In this document: piece after piece, positions 5,092-6,547 of the stretch
Layout: each line of letters starts with the position of its first letter
How positions within the stretch are numbered: the stretch's first letter is position 1
Source: Cyanobacteria bacterium UBA9579
Lineage (GTDB): Bacteria > Cyanobacteriota > Vampirovibrionia > Gastranaerophilales > UBA9579
Direction of reading: 5' to 3'
DNA: 6,547 bases
NCBI GenBank assembly: GCA_003499585.1
Contig: DNSU01000059.1
Coordinates: 11,665-18,211 of the forward strand
The notes under the pieces: generated by a model
Databases searched by the model: none
What the model was told of the DNA's origin: nothing
Seen by the model: only the letters and a program-made list of their open reading frames with translations
Translations under genes and position numbers: made by a program

Positions 5092-6547
5092 CTAAACTTT
5101 TAATCCAAGCTCTTCAAGATAACCCTGCATTTCCTGACGTACTTGAAGAAGCTCTGATTCAAGTGAATTAATCTGCTTCTGTACATCTGTTATGCTGATT
5201 TCACCTTCTTCTTCAAATGTATCTACATAGCGAGGGATATTAAGGTTGTACTCATTATCAACAATTTCCTGATAAGTAGCTTTATAAGAGTATTTATCCC
5301 TTGTTTCACCCTTAGTATAAACTTCAACAATATCATTAATGTTCTTATCTGATAGCTTATTCTGGTTTTTACCTGCTTCATACTGACGACTGCCATCAAT
5401 AAATAGTACATCCTTAGTAGTTTTACCCTTATTAAATATAAGTATTGCCGCTGGAATGCCTGTTCCATAAAAAAGGTTCTGAGGGAGTCCAATAACCGCT
5501 TCAAGCAGATTTTCTTCTATAAGCTGTCTTCTAATTTTACCCTCTGAACTTTCCCTGAATAATACACCGTGAGGAACTATAACACCGACTTTGCCTGTAC
5601 CTTCTGTAGATGTTTCAATCATATGGGTTATAAACGCATAATCAGCCTTGCTCTTTGGAGGTATTCCTCTGTGAAACCTATTATAATCATCTGCTTCTGC
5701 TACATCAGCACCCCATTTATCAAGTGAAAAAGGGGGGTTCGAGACAACTATATCAAACTTCATCAATTTATCGTTTTCAAGCAGTTTAGGGTTTCTAAGC
5801 GTATCACCCCACTCTATACGCGCATTATCCATCTCGTGCAAGAACATATTCATTTTACACAGTGCCCAGGTACTACCGTTGCTTTCCTGTCCATAGAGTG
5901 AAAAATCAGAATTACCTATTTCTCTTGCCACCCTAATTAACAATGAGCCAGAGCCCGCTGTTGGGTCAGAAATTCTATCCCCAGGCTGTGCTTTAAGTAA
6001 CTTCGCAAGTAAAATAGCCACCTCAGCAGGTGTATAAAACTCCCCGCCTTTTTTACCTGCCCCACTCGCAAAACGAGCTATAAGGTACTCGTATACGTTG
6101 CCAATGATGTCATTGTTCCCTATTCTTGATGGTCTTAAATCAAGTTCTTTATCTGCAAAGTCTTCAATAAGGTTTTTCAAGCGGGTATTACGGTCTTTTG
6201 TCTCACCAAGGTTGCTCTCAGAATTAAAGTCAATGTTTCTGAATACGTTTTCTAGCTTTGCTTTATTAGCTTCTTCAATTCCATCTAATGCCTGATTGAT
6301 GATCTCACCAATATTATCTTCATTTCTCATACTGTAAATATAATCAAAGCTACAGTTTTCAGGCAGGGTAAATCTCTCTCTACTCATTCTACGATTGGTA
6401 CGCTCTTTATCATCACCAAACTCTTCCTTGCATTTTTCCAGCTTTTCCTTCCAGGAATCGCTCAGATATTTAAGAAACAGAAATACAAGAATGTAGTTTT
6501 TATACTCTGACGGGTCAACAACACCCCTGAAAGTGTCACAGGCTTTC
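5092..6547 (-). CDS. hsdM: Type I restriction-modification DNA methyltransferase subunit M (HsdM), 5' end missing
   Basis: The adenine-N6 methylase subunit, which protects host DNA at the sites chosen by HsdS. Visible are 484 residues, lacking roughly the first 15-20. The frame stays open to the right edge (first full codon ends at 6546) and begins KACDTFRGVVDPSEYKNYIL followed by VFLFLKYLSD, the N-terminal helical motif of HsdM, so the internal ATG at 6387 is not the start. The catalytic domain shows GEFYTP (5' of motif I), the AdoMet-binding motif DPTAGSGSLL (5967-5938) and the catalytic NPPF motif (5739-5728), then KADYAFITHMI, GVIVPHGVLFR and GLPQNLFYGTGIPAAILIFN. The end (about the last 35 residues) is a coiled-coil-like helix that in this family contacts HsdS. 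All key residues are intact. It is the most upstream gene seen and its promoter lies outside the window. It ends in TAG, 52 bases before rhuM. Confidence 0.97.
   Translation of the reverse strand, partial: KACDTFRGVVDPSEYKNYILVFLFLKYLSDSWKEKLEKCKEEFGDDKERTNRRMSRERFTLPENCSFDYIYSMRNEDNIGEIINQALDGIEEANKAKLENVFRNIDFNSESNLGETKDRNTRLKNLIEDFADKELDLRPSRIGNNDIIGNVYEYLIARFASGAGKKGGEFYTPAEVAILLAKLLKAQPGDRISDPTAGSGSLLIRVAREIGNSDFSLYGQESNGSTWALCKMNMFLHEMDNARIEWGDTLRNPKLLENDKLMKFDIVVSNPPFSLDKWGADVAEADDYNRFHRGIPPKSKADYAFITHMIETSTEGTGKVGVIVPHGVLFRESSEGKIRRQLIEENLLEAVIGLPQNLFYGTGIPAAILIFNKGKTTKDVLFIDGSRQYEAGKNQNKLSDKNINDIVEVYTKGETRDKYSYKATYQEIVDNEYNLNIPRYVDTFEEEGEISITDVQKQINSLESELLQVRQEMQGYLEELGLKV

Noticed and set aside
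5223..5504. A 93-codon minus-strand open frame inside hsdM
   Set aside because: It overlaps the well-supported hsdM frame, has no family features and no reason to be translated.
5092..6387. ATG at 6387 as the true start of HsdM
   Set aside because: The frame is open to the window edge and encodes the conserved N-terminal HsdM helices, including LFLKYLSD, so the gene is cut by the window rather than starting here.

Overview
The window is one compact, entirely minus-strand stretch of a defence locus. Read from right to left it runs: hsdM (5' end beyond the window), a rhuM-family gene, a 210-residue protein of unknown function, an 84-residue zinc-ribbon protein, hsdS, a two-transmembrane SLATT protein, a SMODS/CD-NTase nucleotidyltransferase, and the start of hsdR (continuing past base 1). 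The backbone is a complete Type I restriction-modification operon (methylase, specificity subunit, motor/nuclease). It is interrupted twice by cargo: once between hsdM and hsdS, and once between hsdS and hsdR.

The host is a low-GC bacterium using the standard genetic code. Nearly every start codon has a good Shine-Dalgarno sequence (AGGAGG, AAAGGAG, AAAGGA, GAGGA), which argues mildly against Bacteroidota. Nothing in the window fixes the taxon. The middle block (about 3100-4000) is visibly more AT-rich than hsdM, in keeping with a mosaic, horizontally assembled island. No tRNA, rRNA, insertion sequence, CRISPR array or terminator was seen.

Layout: hsdR N-terminus, 1-283; CD-NTase, 294-1172; SLATT effector, 1174-1686; hsdS, 1697-3091; zinc-ribbon protein, 3110-3364; wHTH-like/RHIM-like-motif protein, 3364-3996; RhuM-like protein, 3996-5039; hsdM, 5092-6547. 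Gaps range from a 1-base overlap to 52 bases, so all genes are probably co-transcribed and several translationally coupled. Two stop codons are merged with the next gene's Shine-Dalgarno sequence.

Working together (inference): HsdM, HsdS and HsdR would methylate self DNA and cleave foreign DNA. The CD-NTase and SLATT pair looks like a minimal CBASS-type module, in which a nucleotide second messenger triggers a membrane effector, and could act as a suicidal second layer if restriction fails. The rhuM/210-residue/84-residue cassette is a translationally coupled unit of unknown role. Its middle member carries a short motif resembling the RHIM amyloid core. The most notable points are the CBASS-like pair nested inside the hsd operon, the RHIM-like motif, and a near-consensus -35 box plus a 13-bp palindrome just upstream of the SLATT gene, inside an atypical C-terminal tail of hsdS.
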